Below are positions 37,290 through 47,225 of a DNA stretch of 64,000 bases, piece by piece; position 1 is the stretch's first letter, and every line of letters starts with the position of its first letter. The position numbers and the translations under genes are program-made. This DNA comes from Lancefieldella parvula (GTDB lineage Bacteria; Actinomycetota; Coriobacteriia; Coriobacteriales; Atopobiaceae): the NCBI GenBank assembly GCA_023300185.1, contig CP097092.1, positions 372,001-436,000 of the forward strand, given 5' to 3'. A model generated the notes under the pieces. It worked only from the letters and a program-made list of their open reading frames with translations, did not search any database and had not been told where the DNA came from.

Positions 37290-39091
37290 ATGGTTTTCGC
37301 TTGTACGTATAACAGGACTTGTTTTAGTCCTCATATATCACTTTTTTAAGAGCGCGCTTCCAGGCGGCTTCATTGGTGTCGACGTATTCTTTACGTTCTC
37401 GGGCTATCTCATCACAGCTCTTTTGATTGATGAGTTTGCTCGCTTCAGATCTATTGACGTCATTGGGTTCCTGCGCAGGCGTTTCTACAGAATTGTGCCG
37501 CCACTTGTGTTTATGGTACTTGTATGCACGCCTTTTCTTCTGCTTGTACGTACCGAGTTCATTTCCGGTATTAAGTATCAGATTGCTGCAGCTCTTGGCT
37601 TTGTAACTAACTACTTTGAGATTGTTCTGGGCAACAGCTACGAGAATCAATTTGCTCCTCACGTGTATCTGCATACCTGGAGTCTTGCCGTTGAGATGCA
37701 CTTTTATGTGCTCTGGGGTCTGTGCGCCTGGCTGCTTGCTTGCATGAGCAAAACAATTAGAAGCTATAAGGTAAAGATTGCTGGAGCTTCCCTGGTGCTG
37801 TTGGTCGCTACTTACTTGGCGATGGCCACCGGCGCCCAAAACTCCACGAATCTTTCTATCCAGTATTTCTCGACGCAAACGCACGTGTTCCCCTTCTTTA
37901 TCGGCGCGCTTTTATCGTGTGTTGCAGGAATTGCCCAGACAGGCGAGCTCTTTGATCAGCTTGAGCAGAAGCTTTCTACTCAGCTAACGCTTGTGGGCCT
38001 TGTGGCAAGCTGCGGCGTTCTTGTCTTCCTGAGCGTCTTCATGCACTTCGAGGACCTCTTTACGTACACCTTTGGTTTCCTTTTTGCCTCGCTCGCAGCA
38101 GCCGCAATGATTTTCTTTGCTCGCATGTTGCATCAAAAAACCGAGGGCATCAACGAGCCTGGCATCGTTTCTTTTGTGGCAGATACCAGCTACGGCGTGT
38201 ATCTGTTCCACTGGCCTTTGTACATTATTTTTGCCGAGAAGGTCGATCCAGTCCTGGCTGCACTCCTAACCCTGGTGCTTTCGTTTGTATTTGCAAGCTG
38301 CTCGTTCTATGTACTTGAGCCAGCGTTGGCAGGGAAGTCTCCAGAGATCTTCTCGCGCATCAAGCTTGATGGTCAGAAGGTTTTGCGAGGTGCCGGCCTT
38401 GCGCTTATTCCTTTTGCTGCGGCCGTTGCTTTTATTGCGCTAACCGCTCCACAGCTCAGCGATTTCCAGAACGATCTGCTGCTCAATGCTTCGTTGCAGG
38501 AGCAGAGCGCCATGACCATGACTCGCAAGCATGCGGACACCTCGCAGGCAAGCAACTACAACGTTGTTGAGGGAGTCACCTACATTGGCGATTCTGTTTC
38601 GCTTGCGTGCTCGTTCTTACCTGCAGGATGCGCTGCCCGATGCTCAAATTGACGCTTCGGTTAGTAGAAACGTGGCGATGGGCGTAGATTTGCTGCAGTC
38701 CGCAATCGACAACAATACGCTCTACCAGGACGTTGTTGTTGCCCTGGGCACCAACCCTGTTGGCGGCTCCGACGCGGTTGATAAGATTGTGGATATGCTG
38801 CCGCGTGGACACCGTCTGATTTTTGTCACTCCGTATGACGGTAGAAACTCCGATCCAAATGCTGGTGCAAATGCTATTCGCGCACACGAGCTTGAGCTCG
38901 CTCAACAGTACGACTTCATTACCATTGCGGATTGGGCACAGATTGCTCAGGATAATCCTGACATTTGGGCAGGTACTGACTACGTTCACTTTGGCTCTGA
39001 TTCAGATTCCATTAATCGTGGTGGCACTCTGTACGCGCAGATGGTCAAAGACGCTGTAGATAAAGCAAATCAGGGCCACGTAAAACCATAA
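37279..39091 (+). CDS. OafA/OatA-type acyltransferase with C-terminal SGNH-like domain (frameshifted)
   Basis: About 603 aa. The N-terminal acyltransferase-3 domain has ten or so helices with GVDVFFTFSGYLI, FLRRRFYRIVPP and the catalytic-type HTWSLAVEMHFYVLWG. After a linker at about residue 400 an SGNH-hydrolase-like domain starts at VTYIGDSVSL, with GTNPVGGSDAVDK and the late DYVHFGSDS. One frameshift near 38605 splits it just after the GDS motif. Such proteins O-acetylate peptidoglycan or other cell-wall glycans. The GTG start overlaps the MORN gene. Confidence 0.82.
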
Positions 39092-39728
39092 AAGCCTACG
39101 TCAAACCATAAGCTCACTTAAACCACAAAGGGCCACGTCAAACAAAAAAGCCTACGTTAGCCCACAATTTTGTTGCCATTCTTCCTACTCGTTCGTAACG
39201 ACGCGGTTGAATGGCAATTTACAGTGCGGTTGTGCTATATAGCTTGGAGATTTGGTGTCCCTTGCGATAAACCATCCGAAGACGGCTATCTAACGCGAGC
39301 CATGATCACATTTAATGGGTCAATTCATTATTATGTATAAATAATGATAAATATTCGTAATGGTGAATACTGATATATAAATAGTTTAACTACCCCTATT
39401 TTCGAGCCTCTAGCTACACACCTATGTCAGATAATCTGCTAAATGCGAGGCAAAAAACACACCTAAGTCCAATAATCTGCAAGATATAGAGGTTTTGAGT
39501 GCAATGTATACGCCTTTTGAGCAGATTATCTGACATAGGTGTGTTCTCGCGTTCCGCGTTGCGCCATCGCGCACCGGATCGCACATGCGTGCTAGCGTGC
39601 CACGATCCGCGACCTCGCGTTTTGCAGGCATATCCTCTTTCCAGTTTCTCTACTGTGGAGTCCTCGCAATATTTCATTAGAATGGACTATGTGAATATTT
39701 CATCTGACAGCCCCTTAAGGAGGAGCAC
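39092..39728. other. Long intergenic region with short degenerate repeats and a motif module
   Basis: No gene seen. The first 80 bp hold four imperfect copies of a CCACGTCAAACcA/AAAGCCTACGTcA type unit just after the acyltransferase stop. The middle is very AT-rich. The triple 25-bp module is at 39416-39544 and is followed by a GC-rich patch rich in GCG (39545-39625). The EttA promoter should be near the right end. Confidence 0.55.
39416..39544. repeat. Triple 25-bp motif module, solo copy C
   Basis: Perfect 25-bp inverted repeats lie at 39416-39440 and 39520-39544 (core CCTATGTCAGATAATCTG). A direct copy is at 39456-39480. The spacers are 15 and 39 bp, almost the same as the 16 and 38 bp inside element copy B at 54694-54822. 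The module occurs here without the hairpins that bound copies A and B. Confidence 0.85.
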
Positions 39729-41408
39729 ATGGCAGAGTTTGTCTATCAGATGTACAAGGCTCGCAAAGCTGTCGGCGAGAAGGTCATCCTTGATGACGTC
39801 ACCGTCGGCGTATACCCAGGCGCAAAAATCGGTGTTGTGGGTCCAAACGGCATGGGAAAGTCCACCCTGCTCAAGGTTATTGCCGGCATGGAGGACGTCT
39901 CTAACGGCGAGGCAAAGCTTACCCCAGGTTACACCGTTGGCCTGCTCCAGCAGGAGCCGCCGCTGGATGAGACCAAAACGGTCAAGGAGAACATCGAGCT
40001 TGCCTTCGGTGACCTGCTTGCCAAGATTGCGCGCTTCAACGAGATTGGCGTTGAGATGGGCAATCCTGACGCCGATTTTGACGCGCTGATGGCAGAGATG
40101 GGCCAGCTCCAGACCGAGATCGACGCAGCTAACGGCTGGGATCTGGACAGCCAGCTCTCTCAGGCAATGGATGCGCTCCAGTGCCCAGATCCAGACTCTC
40201 CCGTCACCCATCTCTCTGGTGGCGAGAAACGCCGTGTAGCCCTGTGTCGTCTGCTTCTCGAGGCACCTGACCTGCTGCTTCTTGACGAGCCCACCAACCA
40301 CCTTGACGCGGAGTCGGTGCTCTGGCTTGAGAAGTTCCTGCACGATTACCCCGGCGCTGTCATGGCCGTCACGCACGACCGCTACTTCCTCGACGACGTT
40401 GCCGAGTGGATCTGCGAGGTTGACCGCGGACAGCTCTATCCTTACGAGGGCAACTACTCAACTTACCTGGAGAACAAGGCTGCACGCCTTGAGGCTCAGA
40501 ACCAGCAGGACGCCAAACGTGCAAAGAAAATGCGCGCTGAGCTGGAGTGGGTTCGTTCGTCTCCTAAGGCTCGCCAGGCAAAGAACCGCGCGCGTCTTGA
40601 CCGCTATGAGCAGATGGAAGCAGAGGCTCGTGCGTCCAAGAAGCTCGACTTCACCGAGATCCAGATTCCTGTGGGTCCGCGTCTGGGCCAGAAGGTCCTG
40701 GAGGCCGACCACATCCACAAGGCCTTTGGCGACCGCGTTCTTATCGACGACCTCTCGTTTAGCCTGCCAAGAAACGGCATTGTTGGCGTGATTGGCCCCA
40801 ACGGTGTTGGTAAATCCACGCTGTTCAAGGCTATTGTTGGCCAGGAGGAGCTTACTTCTGGCACGCTTGAGATTGGCGAGACGGTCCAGATTTCTTACGT
40901 TGACCAGCTCAGGCAGGGAATCGATCCAGACAAAACTATCTGGGAGGTTGTCTCCGACGGAAACGATTTCATCAAGGTGGGAGACACGGAGATTCCAAGC
41001 CGCGCCTATGTAGCTAGCTTCGGCTTCAAAGGACCTGACCAGCAGAAACGTGCTGGCGTCCTTTCTGGTGGCGAGAGGAACCGTCTAAACCTTGCTCTTA
41101 CGCTTAAGCAGGGTGGAAACCTCCTGCTTCTGGACGAGCCTACCAACGACCTCGATATTGAGACGCTGGAAAGCCTTGAGGATGCGCTTGAGCGCTTCCC
41201 AGGATGCTCGGTGGTAACCAGCCACGACCGTTGGTTCTTGGACCGCATTGCTACGCACATCCTTGCGTGGGAGGGCGACGACGAGAATCCAGGTAAGTGG
41301 TTCTGGTTTGAGGGTAACTTTGAGGCTTACCAGGCAAATCGTATTGAGAGACTTGGCCAAGAGGCTGCTCGTCCTCATCGCATCCACCGCAAACTTACCC
41401 GCGACTAA
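39729..41408 (+). CDS. ettA: Energy-dependent translational throttle protein, ABC-F
   Basis: A 559-aa soluble protein with two ATPase domains. The first Walker A is GPNGMGKST (residues 38-46) and the second GPNGVGKST (about 358). Signatures are LSGGEKRRV and LSGGERNRL; Walker B is LLLLDEPTNHLD and LLLLDEPTNDLD. The P-site tRNA-interaction linker between them contains KARQAKNRARLDRYE. Length and arm pattern fit EttA, which gates ribosome entry into elongation by energy charge. AAGGAGG precedes the ATG. Confidence 0.92.
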   Translation: MAEFVYQMYKARKAVGEKVILDDVTVGVYPGAKIGVVGPNGMGKSTLLKVIAGMEDVSNGEAKLTPGYTVGLLQQEPPLDETKTVKENIELAFGDLLAKIARFNEIGVEMGNPDADFDALMAEMGQLQTEIDAANGWDLDSQLSQAMDALQCPDPDSPVTHLSGGEKRRVALCRLLLEAPDLLLLDEPTNHLDAESVLWLEKFLHDYPGAVMAVTHDRYFLDDVAEWICEVDRGQLYPYEGNYSTYLENKAARLEAQNQQDAKRAKKMRAELEWVRSSPKARQAKNRARLDRYEQMEAEARASKKLDFTEIQIPVGPRLGQKVLEADHIHKAFGDRVLIDDLSFSLPRNGIVGVIGPNGVGKSTLFKAIVGQEELTSGTLEIGETVQISYVDQLRQGIDPDKTIWEVVSDGNDFIKVGDTEIPSRAYVASFGFKGPDQQKRAGVLSGGERNRLNLALTLKQGGNLLLLDEPTNDLDIETLESLEDALERFPGCSVVTSHDRWFLDRIATHILAWEGDDENPGKWFWFEGNFEAYQANRIERLGQEAARPHRIHRKLTRD

Positions 41409-41445
41409 CGTATAGGTGGCGCAAGCGCAGCACATTCAAACAGAA

Positions 41446-41470
41446 GATAAAAATAGTAACTATTTTTATC
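41446..41470. promoter_or_regulatory. AT-rich palindrome upstream of ferritin
   Basis: A perfect 11-bp inverted repeat GATAAAAATAG / CTATTTTTATC around TAA. It is at a suitable distance to be an operator for the ferritin gene, perhaps for an iron- or peroxide-responsive regulator. It could alternatively end the ettA transcript, but there is no T run. Confidence 0.4.
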
Positions 41471-41516
41471 ATTAAGATTTTGTGCAATCTGTTTAAGAGA
41501 CTAACAAGTGGGTATC

Positions 41517-41551
41517 AAAAATGAGAAGCCAAAGAGCTTCTCATTTTTTTG
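41517..41551 (+). terminator. Terminator-like hairpin just ahead of the ferritin gene
   Basis: AAAATGAGAAGC pairs with GCTTCTCATTTT around a short loop, followed by T residues. It ends only about 16 bp before the ferritin ribosome site. It either ends the ettA transcript or attenuates the ferritin leader. Confidence 0.75.
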
Positions 41552-41582
41552 AGAAAACATTGTTATGAGGAAAGAGAAGAAC

Positions 41583-42099
41583 ATGGCACTTGACACAAAC
41601 GTTGGTAACATCCTTAATCAGCAGATTAACAAAGAGTTTTATTCCGCTTATCTGTATCTAACCTTTGCAGATTTCTATGAGGAGCAGGGCCTGAAGGGCT
41701 TTGCAAACTGGTATGTTATTCAGTCTCAGGAAGAGCTTGCTCACGCACGTATTCTTCGTCGTTACCTGCTTGATAACGATTGGACTCCAACCATGGAGGC
41801 AATCGCAAAGCCAGACCTTACCTTCTCCAAGGTAGTTGAGCCAATCAAGGCAGCATACGAGCACGAGCAGTTCATTACTGCAAGCATTAACGAGTGCTAT
41901 GCCGTTGCTCAGAAGGCAAACGATTTCCGCACTATGCAGCTGCTTGACTGGTACGTTAAGGAGCAGGGCGAGGAAGAGGCAAATGCTTCCGATCTTCTCA
42001 AGGCAGTAGAGCTCTTTGGTGGAGATCCAAAGAACCTGTATGACCTTGACCGCGAGAATGCTGCTCGCGTCTTATGTCGCACCAACTATGCCAATGTAA
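41583..42099 (+). CDS. Non-heme ferritin (C-terminal frameshift)
   Basis: A 171-aa ferritin if one T is removed near 42072, after which the frame ends at TAA 42097-42099. Without repair the frame runs on into unrelated sequence to 42338. Ferroxidase ligands are visible in NKEFYSAYLYLTFADF (Glu), IQSQEELAHARILRRYL (E..EE..H) and the later EQGEEEANASDLLKA. It stores iron in a 24-mer cytoplasmic shell. GAGGAAAGAGAAG precedes the ATG at 41583. The hairpin and palindrome upstream suggest regulated expression. Confidence 0.9.
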
Positions 42100-42172
42100 G
42101 CGGCAGCTTAAGCGCGACTTGCACGCAGCTTGTGCGCAGCTTGTGCGCGGCAGCTTGCTCGCAGCTTATACG

Positions 42173-43078
42173 CTACAGTGGAGTTTCAATAGCCTCTGAT
42201 TTGTTTGAAGAGGAACCTGATAGCTCAGCAAAGATGGCACCGCCTATGATGCAGGCGGTGCCTATTATTTTGAGAAGACCAAAAGGCTCGCCAAGGATAA
42301 GTGCCGAGAAAATAACTGCAGATAGTGGTTCAAGGTAGCCAAAGACTGCCACACGCTGAACAGGAATCTTGGTAAGTTGTGGGAAATACAAAAATGATCC
42401 AAGGCCTGTGTTAAAGAGACCGATGGTCAGAACGGCTAAGCCAATTTACCGACGCTGGATCTGCGGGCAGCTCAATGCCATGGAACACAACAGTAACCAG
42501 AGCAACAACAGCGCAGCCAATGCCCAGCTGAATGCTGGTGCCTTCAATACCAGAAACATCTTTGAGCTGCCTGTTACAAATAACCATGACGGCATAAAGA
42601 ACAGCAGAGAGAGCGCCTAAAAGAAGACCAACTGGCGAGAGGTTCAGTCCAACTCCATAGCCAATAATAAGGGCAGCTCCAATAACAACTACAAGAAATC
42701 CTAGTATCTTTTTAGCAGTGAGTTTCTCGCCAAATAAAAGGGGAGAGAGTGCCATTACAATGACGGGTCCACAGTAGTACTCAAGTGTTGCAATACCAAC
42801 GCCTACCAGGTGATACGCCTCAAAAGGAAGGTCCATTGAAGACCCAAGGCAATGCCTGATCCAATGAGCGCCTGGAAGTCCTTAGGGTAGTTTTGGATGG
42901 TAAAAGCTTCTTTTTGCACAAGCTTAACCGCGAGCAAAAAGAGCGTGCCCAAAAGCATACGGAAGAAGACAATTTGGTAGCTAGGAAGATTGATAAGGCT
43001 TGCAACGATTCCGTTAGAACCGCAGATGATAAGCGCAATTAGGTAGAGCACGGTAGGCTTAAATGTGGCGTCTCTCAT
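42173..43078 (-). CDS. EamA/DMT-family transporter (frameshifted)
   Basis: A protein of about 301 aa with ten predicted helices in two EamA repeats, split by two shifts. One is a missing T opposite the A4 run at 42822-42825; the other is near 42440. Joined pieces read IALIICGSNGIVASLIN, then LEYYCGPVIVMALSPLLFGE at the repeat end, then FGYLEPLSAVIFSALILGE. The latter are typical DMT end-of-repeat motifs. The gene length is a multiple of three, fitting one loss plus one gain. It follows the asparaginase gene by 3 bp and probably exports an amino acid or metabolite. Confidence 0.83.
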
Positions 43079-43081
43079 CGG

Positions 43082-44104
43082 CTACTCGCAAATTTCTGTA
43101 TCCACGGACTGTGGAATTCTGTCGTTACAAATTACCTGGTAGAACAGTTTTTCTTGCTCTCGTTGATCGGAGGTCTGACCAAGCATCCACATAGTTTTTG
43201 CAACCAGGGCTTCGGTGGTCATATCGTCTCCAGAGAGAACGCCGGGCATATCTTGATAGGTTCTACCAACCTCATATACACCCAGGTCAAGACCCTCTTC
43301 AGGAACTTGTGTGGTAATAACTACGGTGCGACCAGACGCAATCCAATCGGTGATAGCTTCCTCGTAAGAGCCGTCGTATGAGGGGATGCCGCCAATACCA
43401 AAGGTTTCAAGCACAATGGCGTCGTAGTCATTCTTCAGAAGGTAGAAGATAGATGGATTAAGCTCGGGGGTCAGTTTAAGCACAATGACACGCGTATTGA
43501 GCGTTTCATAGGTAGTAAGACCGCCATCTACCTGCTCTTCATTTGGCGCACTACGAATAATCTTGTTGCCACGGATGTGAGCAAGCGGTGGATAATTCAT
43601 GCTCGTAAATGCATTGAAGCTCAGTGTGCGCTGTTTATGAGCGCGGGTGCCGGCAATAACCTCGTTGCCAAAAACCACCACAACTCCGGCGCTTCTGTCG
43701 TCGAGCGCGTAGAGAACGGAGTGGTAGAGGTTGAGTTTGGCGTCGGTAAACGGATTTGCCATTGGCTGTTGAGAGCCTGTGAGCACAATGGGTTTCTCGC
43801 TATTTTGGATGAGGTAGGAGAGGGCAGCGGCGGTATATGCCATGGTATCGGTGCCGTGAAGGATAATAAAGCCGTCGTAGGCATCATACGACTCAATAAT
43901 GGCGTCTCTGATCTGGAGCCAGTTTTGAGGACGCATATTAGTGCTGTCGATATTCATGACTTGCTTGAAATCAAATTCGCAGAGGTCATGAACAAGAGGG
44001 ACGTTGGCTAAAAGCTCTTCTCCTGAAAGTGAGGGAGCCAAGCCCGATTCAGTGGAAACAGAAGCAATAGTTCCTCCTGTTGCCATCAGTAAAAGTTTCT
44101 TCAC
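43082..44104 (-). CDS. L-asparaginase type I
   Basis: A 340-aa enzyme. The first catalytic motif is MATGGTIAS (Thr at about residue 12) and the second is ILHGTDTMAYTAAAL (Thr-Asp pair near 90). The intermediate QQPMANPFTDAKLNL and GNEVIAGTRAHK are family-typical. It hydrolyses asparagine to aspartate and ammonia; lack of a signal peptide points to the cytoplasmic type. The GTG at 44104, with GGGGGA upstream, is preferred to a much longer upstream frame. Probably in one operon with the DMT transporter. Confidence 0.88.
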   Translation of the reverse strand: MKKLLLMATGGTIASVSTESGLAPSLSGEELLANVPLVHDLCEFDFKQVMNIDSTNMRPQNWLQIRDAIIESYDAYDGFIILHGTDTMAYTAAALSYLIQNSEKPIVLTGSQQPMANPFTDAKLNLYHSVLYALDDRSAGVVVVFGNEVIAGTRAHKQRTLSFNAFTSMNYPPLAHIRGNKIIRSAPNEEQVDGGLTTYETLNTRVIVLKLTPELNPSIFYLLKNDYDAIVLETFGIGGIPSYDGSYEEAITDWIASGRTVVITTQVPEEGLDLGVYEVGRTYQDMPGVLSGDDMTTEALVAKTMWMLGQTSDQREQEKLFYQVICNDRIPQSVDTEICE

Positions 44105-44254
44105 ACGTCCCCCATGAACTCCAATTGTGCAGACTTTACAGAAAATCAGTCTGTATAGCGCTTTATTGTAACGGGATAGATGCTTTTCAAGGCGAGAAAA
44201 GCAAAGTCGGTGTATTCTTTTTTCGGTAAACGAATCTTTTAGCAAGGATTGTTG

Positions 44255-44728
44255 ATGGCAGAGAACAACCTCTTTGGCTTTGGTAAGAAAAAGCGTCCAA
44301 CTCAGGTTCCACCTACTGTCTCTCGCAATGGGGAGTCTTCTACCTCTCCGCGTGCGGTACGAGGTCGTCACGCAGCTGTTGGAAGCCGTGCACAGGCGCA
44401 GCGTAGGATGACGCAAGATCGCCCAACAAATCCCGTTAACCATGCCCGTGCAGATGCCGCCCGTGCACGTGGTCGAGCAAGAACTGCTTACGGCAATCAC
44501 TATGGAACGCTCAACCCCAGAGATGAAGCTCAGGCAGCATATGCGGCGAGAAGACGTCGTTCTTCTCGCATGAGACTGGGTCGTGTGGCGCTGGCGGTAT
44601 TGCTTGCAGCCATCATCTTGTGGGTAGTGTTTACGCTGGTAAGTTCATGTAGCCCAGGAGGCGCTTTTGCGCATGCTCAGGCGCTTGATCCTACCGTTAC
44701 CCTGACTGGTTCCGTGAAGGTCGGATAA
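44255..44728 (+). CDS. Basic single-pass membrane protein, unknown
   Basis: A 157-aa protein. The first 108 residues are strongly basic, rich in Arg, Ala and Gln, and probably disordered. One transmembrane helix (VALAVLLAAIILWVVFTLVS) follows, then a short outer tail of about 28 residues. AAGGA precedes the start. No family is recognised. It is transcribed divergently from asparaginase and convergently with the lysozyme gene, so it is monocistronic. Confidence 0.65.
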   Translation: MAENNLFGFGKKKRPTQVPPTVSRNGESSTSPRAVRGRHAAVGSRAQAQRRMTQDRPTNPVNHARADAARARGRARTAYGNHYGTLNPRDEAQAAYAARRRRSSRMRLGRVALAVLLAAIILWVVFTLVSSCSPGGAFAHAQALDPTVTLTGSVKVG

Positions 44729-44784
44729 GCCTTACGGGCTGCGGCGCGCCTGTGGAGTGTCCAGTAGTTTCGACGTGTAAGCTG

Positions 44785-45747
44785 CTACTTTGGGCTCTTA
44801 CTTGTAGAGACGCGTGAGAAGTCCAAATTCAAATCAACTGAACCGGTAATGCCATCAACTTGTCCTGTTGAGGTGTATTGCCATATCAAAAAGTTAAAGT
44901 TTACGTCTGGTTGATCAACGTATTGTGCCAGCCAGATAGGCTCGTCAAGCGAGACCAGGTCAAAGCGATTTAGATCAACTTTGTTGCCATACACAATAAC
45001 GCGATATCCCGCTTCTTGAATGGTGGTGCAAAACGCGCGCGCAATAGCGTTAGTTTCTGCGGGGGAAAGGTTGTCGGCGCGACCGCTGTAATCGGGAGAA
45101 GGCTCCAGGTCAAACGCAACAGGAAGAGCAAGCTTTGTAACTCCTGCTTCCCGTAGCTGTTGCAGAACAAAAGCGGCCTCCTCGCGAGCTTCTTCCACGT
45201 TAATAGCCTGCGAGAAGAAGTACACACCTACATCAAGACCAGCGCTTTGCGCACCCTTTAGGTTGGTCTCAAACAGCTCATCCGCGCGAATACCACCCTC
45301 GGTGGAGCCTCGGTAACCAATGCGAAGCATGGCAAACTGAATGTCATCGGCAGCAACGGCCTCCCAGTCAATAAACCCCTGGTGAGAAGAGACGTCAACG
45401 CCCGTGCGAGTGAGCTCTTCTCCGTCCACCACATAATGCGCACGTCCCGTTGCGTCGTAGCTAAGGTTTTCCCACTCATAGGGGACCTCGTTTTTGATGA
45501 TCAGATTGTTGTCAAAAGAGAGGGAGAAAAGTCCCTGGCACGATTGCAACAATGCCAGCACAAACACAATGGCCAGCGTAATGAGTCCCCATGTAACAAC
45601 AGGATTGTTCTGGGAATTTTGCTCAAGTGTATGCATCGCCCGCTGCTTACGTTTTGAAGCGTTTGCAGAAGCAGGTGTATGTTTAGTTTTAGAACGAGTC
45701 GTAGAGTTTCTCGTTTTCTTGCTTTTATGTGAGCTCTTAAAAATCAC
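44785..45747 (-). CDS. Membrane-anchored GH25 lysozyme
   Basis: A 320-aa protein. A long basic cytoplasmic tail (about 45 residues) leads to one transmembrane helix (about 53-72), then a GH25 muramidase domain from about 115. Catalytic-type residues are in GVDVSSHQGFIDW and VAFDLEPSPDYS. The late YGNKVDLNRFD and PIWLAQYVD are family-typical. It cuts the peptidoglycan glycan backbone while tethered to the membrane. The GTG start overlaps the stop of the DUF1846 gene, so it is translated as part of that operon. Confidence 0.87.
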   Translation of the reverse strand: MIFKSSHKSKKTRNSTTRSKTKHTPASANASKRKQRAMHTLEQNSQNNPVVTWGLITLAIVFVLALLQSCQGLFSLSFDNNLIIKNEVPYEWENLSYDATGRAHYVVDGEELTRTGVDVSSHQGFIDWEAVAADDIQFAMLRIGYRGSTEGGIRADELFETNLKGAQSAGLDVGVYFFSQAINVEEAREEAAFVLQQLREAGVTKLALPVAFDLEPSPDYSGRADNLSPAETNAIARAFCTTIQEAGYRVIVYGNKVDLNRFDLVSLDEPIWLAQYVDQPDVNFNFLIWQYTSTGQVDGITGSVDLNLDFSRVSTSKSPK

Positions 45748-47225
45748 TGGTGAAAGAAATGTCCTTGTTCAAAAATTGGCTCGCAACACACGTTAATGCC
45801 CAGCTTGTGATAGATGGACTCGTCATCGCTTGGAATAATTGACGAGAAATACGCGTCGCATCCACGGAGTAGTTGCGTGGCATCAACGGCTTTTCCGGCC
45901 AATGGGTTGGTAATTGAGCTGATAGAGAGCGCAATAAGCATCTCGTCAGCGCAGAGGCTGGTGCGAGCAAGCTTAAAGTTGTTCTCTTTTAGTGCGCAAA
46001 TAGGCCTTAAGACCTCATCCGAGACAATAAACGTCTTCTTCTCAATACCAACTACGTATTTGAGGGCGTTGAGCAAAAGCGACGCTGGCGCACCTAAAAG
46101 CTCCGAAGTCTTGCCGGTAATAATGGTGCCGTCAGGCATAACCATGGCGCCCGCAAGTTTTCCTGTCTCTTCTGCTTTGTGCAAACAAGCTGCATGAGCT
46201 GGCGAGAAGTTCTGGTCAACGTTAACGTCTTTCATCAAGAGATTAATCTTTGTGAGTTCACGCTCACCCATGCCCGTACGCTCGAGTTTCTCGGCAGCCC
46301 TAAACCACCTGCGTACAATCTCTGCCTTTGAAGCTTCCTGGCAAACCTCATCATCAATAATGCAGTTGCCAACCATATTGACACCCATATCGGTTGGAGA
46401 CTGATACGGGCTGGTACCTGCGATTTTCTCCATCATGGCCTTAAGCACAGGAAAAGCCTCAACGTCGCGGTTGTAGTTAACGGTAACCTTGCCGTGAGCT
46501 TCAAGGTGATATGGATCGATGATGTTGTTGTCGCCCAAGTCTGCTGTAGCTGCCTCGTAGGCAACGTTTACGGGGTGCTTGAGCGGAAGGTTCCAAACGG
46601 GGAACGTCTCAAACTTTGCATAACCTGCGCGGACTCCACGGGCGTTCTCGTTGTAGAGCTGCGAGAGGCAGACAGCAAGCTTGCCAGAGCCAGGACCAGG
46701 TGCTGTTACAACTACCAGAGGATGCGTAGTCTTTACGTACTCGTTTTTACCGTAGCCCTCCGCCGAGACAATCAGGTCAATATTGGAGGGGTAACCCTCA
46801 ATGGGGTAGTGACGGTATACAGCAATGCCCATGTTTTCTAGGCGCGCGCGATAGGCCTTTGCCTTTGGCTGACCAGAGTACTGCGTAATGACAACGCCGC
46901 CAATGGCAAGGCCGCGAGCACGGAAGATGTCCATAAGCCTCAGCACGTCATCGGCATAGGTAACGCCAATATCGCTTCTGCGCTTGCCGTTTTCAATATC
47001 GTTTGCATTGATGGCAAAGACAACCTCTGCCTCGTGAGCAAGCTGCTGAAGCATCTGGGCTTTTGCATCTGGAGCAAATCCAGGGAGGATGCGAGAAGCG
47101 TGGTTGTCGTCGAGCAGTTTACCGCCAAACTCAAGGTAGAGCTTGCCGCCAAACTCACTGATACGCTGGTGAATTCGATCCGCCTGCATAGTGATGTACT
47201 TCTCGTTATCAAAGCCGATACGCAT
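45744..47225 (-). CDS. DUF1846 family protein
   Basis: A 493-aa soluble protein with the complete DUF1846 pattern. It starts IGFDNEKYITMQADRI and has FGGKLLDDNHASRILPGF, TAPGPGSGKLAVCLSQLY (nucleotide-binding-like loop) and SPTDMGVNMVGNCIIDD. The family is widespread in anaerobic and lactic-type bacteria; the biochemical role is not established. GCAGGAGG precedes the ATG at 47225. It overlaps the lysozyme gene by 4 bases. Confidence 0.9.
   Translation of the reverse strand: MRIGFDNEKYITMQADRIHQRISEFGGKLYLEFGGKLLDDNHASRILPGFAPDAKAQMLQQLAHEAEVVFAINANDIENGKRRSDIGVTYADDVLRLMDIFRARGLAIGGVVITQYSGQPKAKAYRARLENMGIAVYRHYPIEGYPSNIDLIVSAEGYGKNEYVKTTHPLVVVTAPGPGSGKLAVCLSQLYNENARGVRAGYAKFETFPVWNLPLKHPVNVAYEAATADLGDNNIIDPYHLEAHGKVTVNYNRDVEAFPVLKAMMEKIAGTSPYQSPTDMGVNMVGNCIIDDEVCQEASKAEIVRRWFRAAEKLERTGMGERELTKINLLMKDVNVDQNFSPAHAACLHKAEETGKLAGAMVMPDGTIITGKTSELLGAPASLLLNALKYVVGIEKKTFIVSDEVLRPICALKENNFKLARTSLCADEMLIALSISSITNPLAGKAVDATQLLRGCDAYFSSIIPSDDESIYHKLGINVCCEPIFEQGHFFHQ

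Noticed and set aside
39416..39544. Triplicated 25-bp motif as a CRISPR array
   Set aside because: One copy is inverted, spacers are of unequal length (15 and 39 bp) and conserved between copies of the module, and there are no cas genes.
42100..42172. GCAGCTTGTGC-type short repeats as a mobile element or array
   Set aside because: Only three or four imperfect copies in 70 bp with no wider recurrence in the window; probably local slippage.
42072..42338. Ferritin with a long C-terminal extension
   Set aside because: The extension arises only after a single-base shift; removing one T gives a normal ferritin end at 42099.
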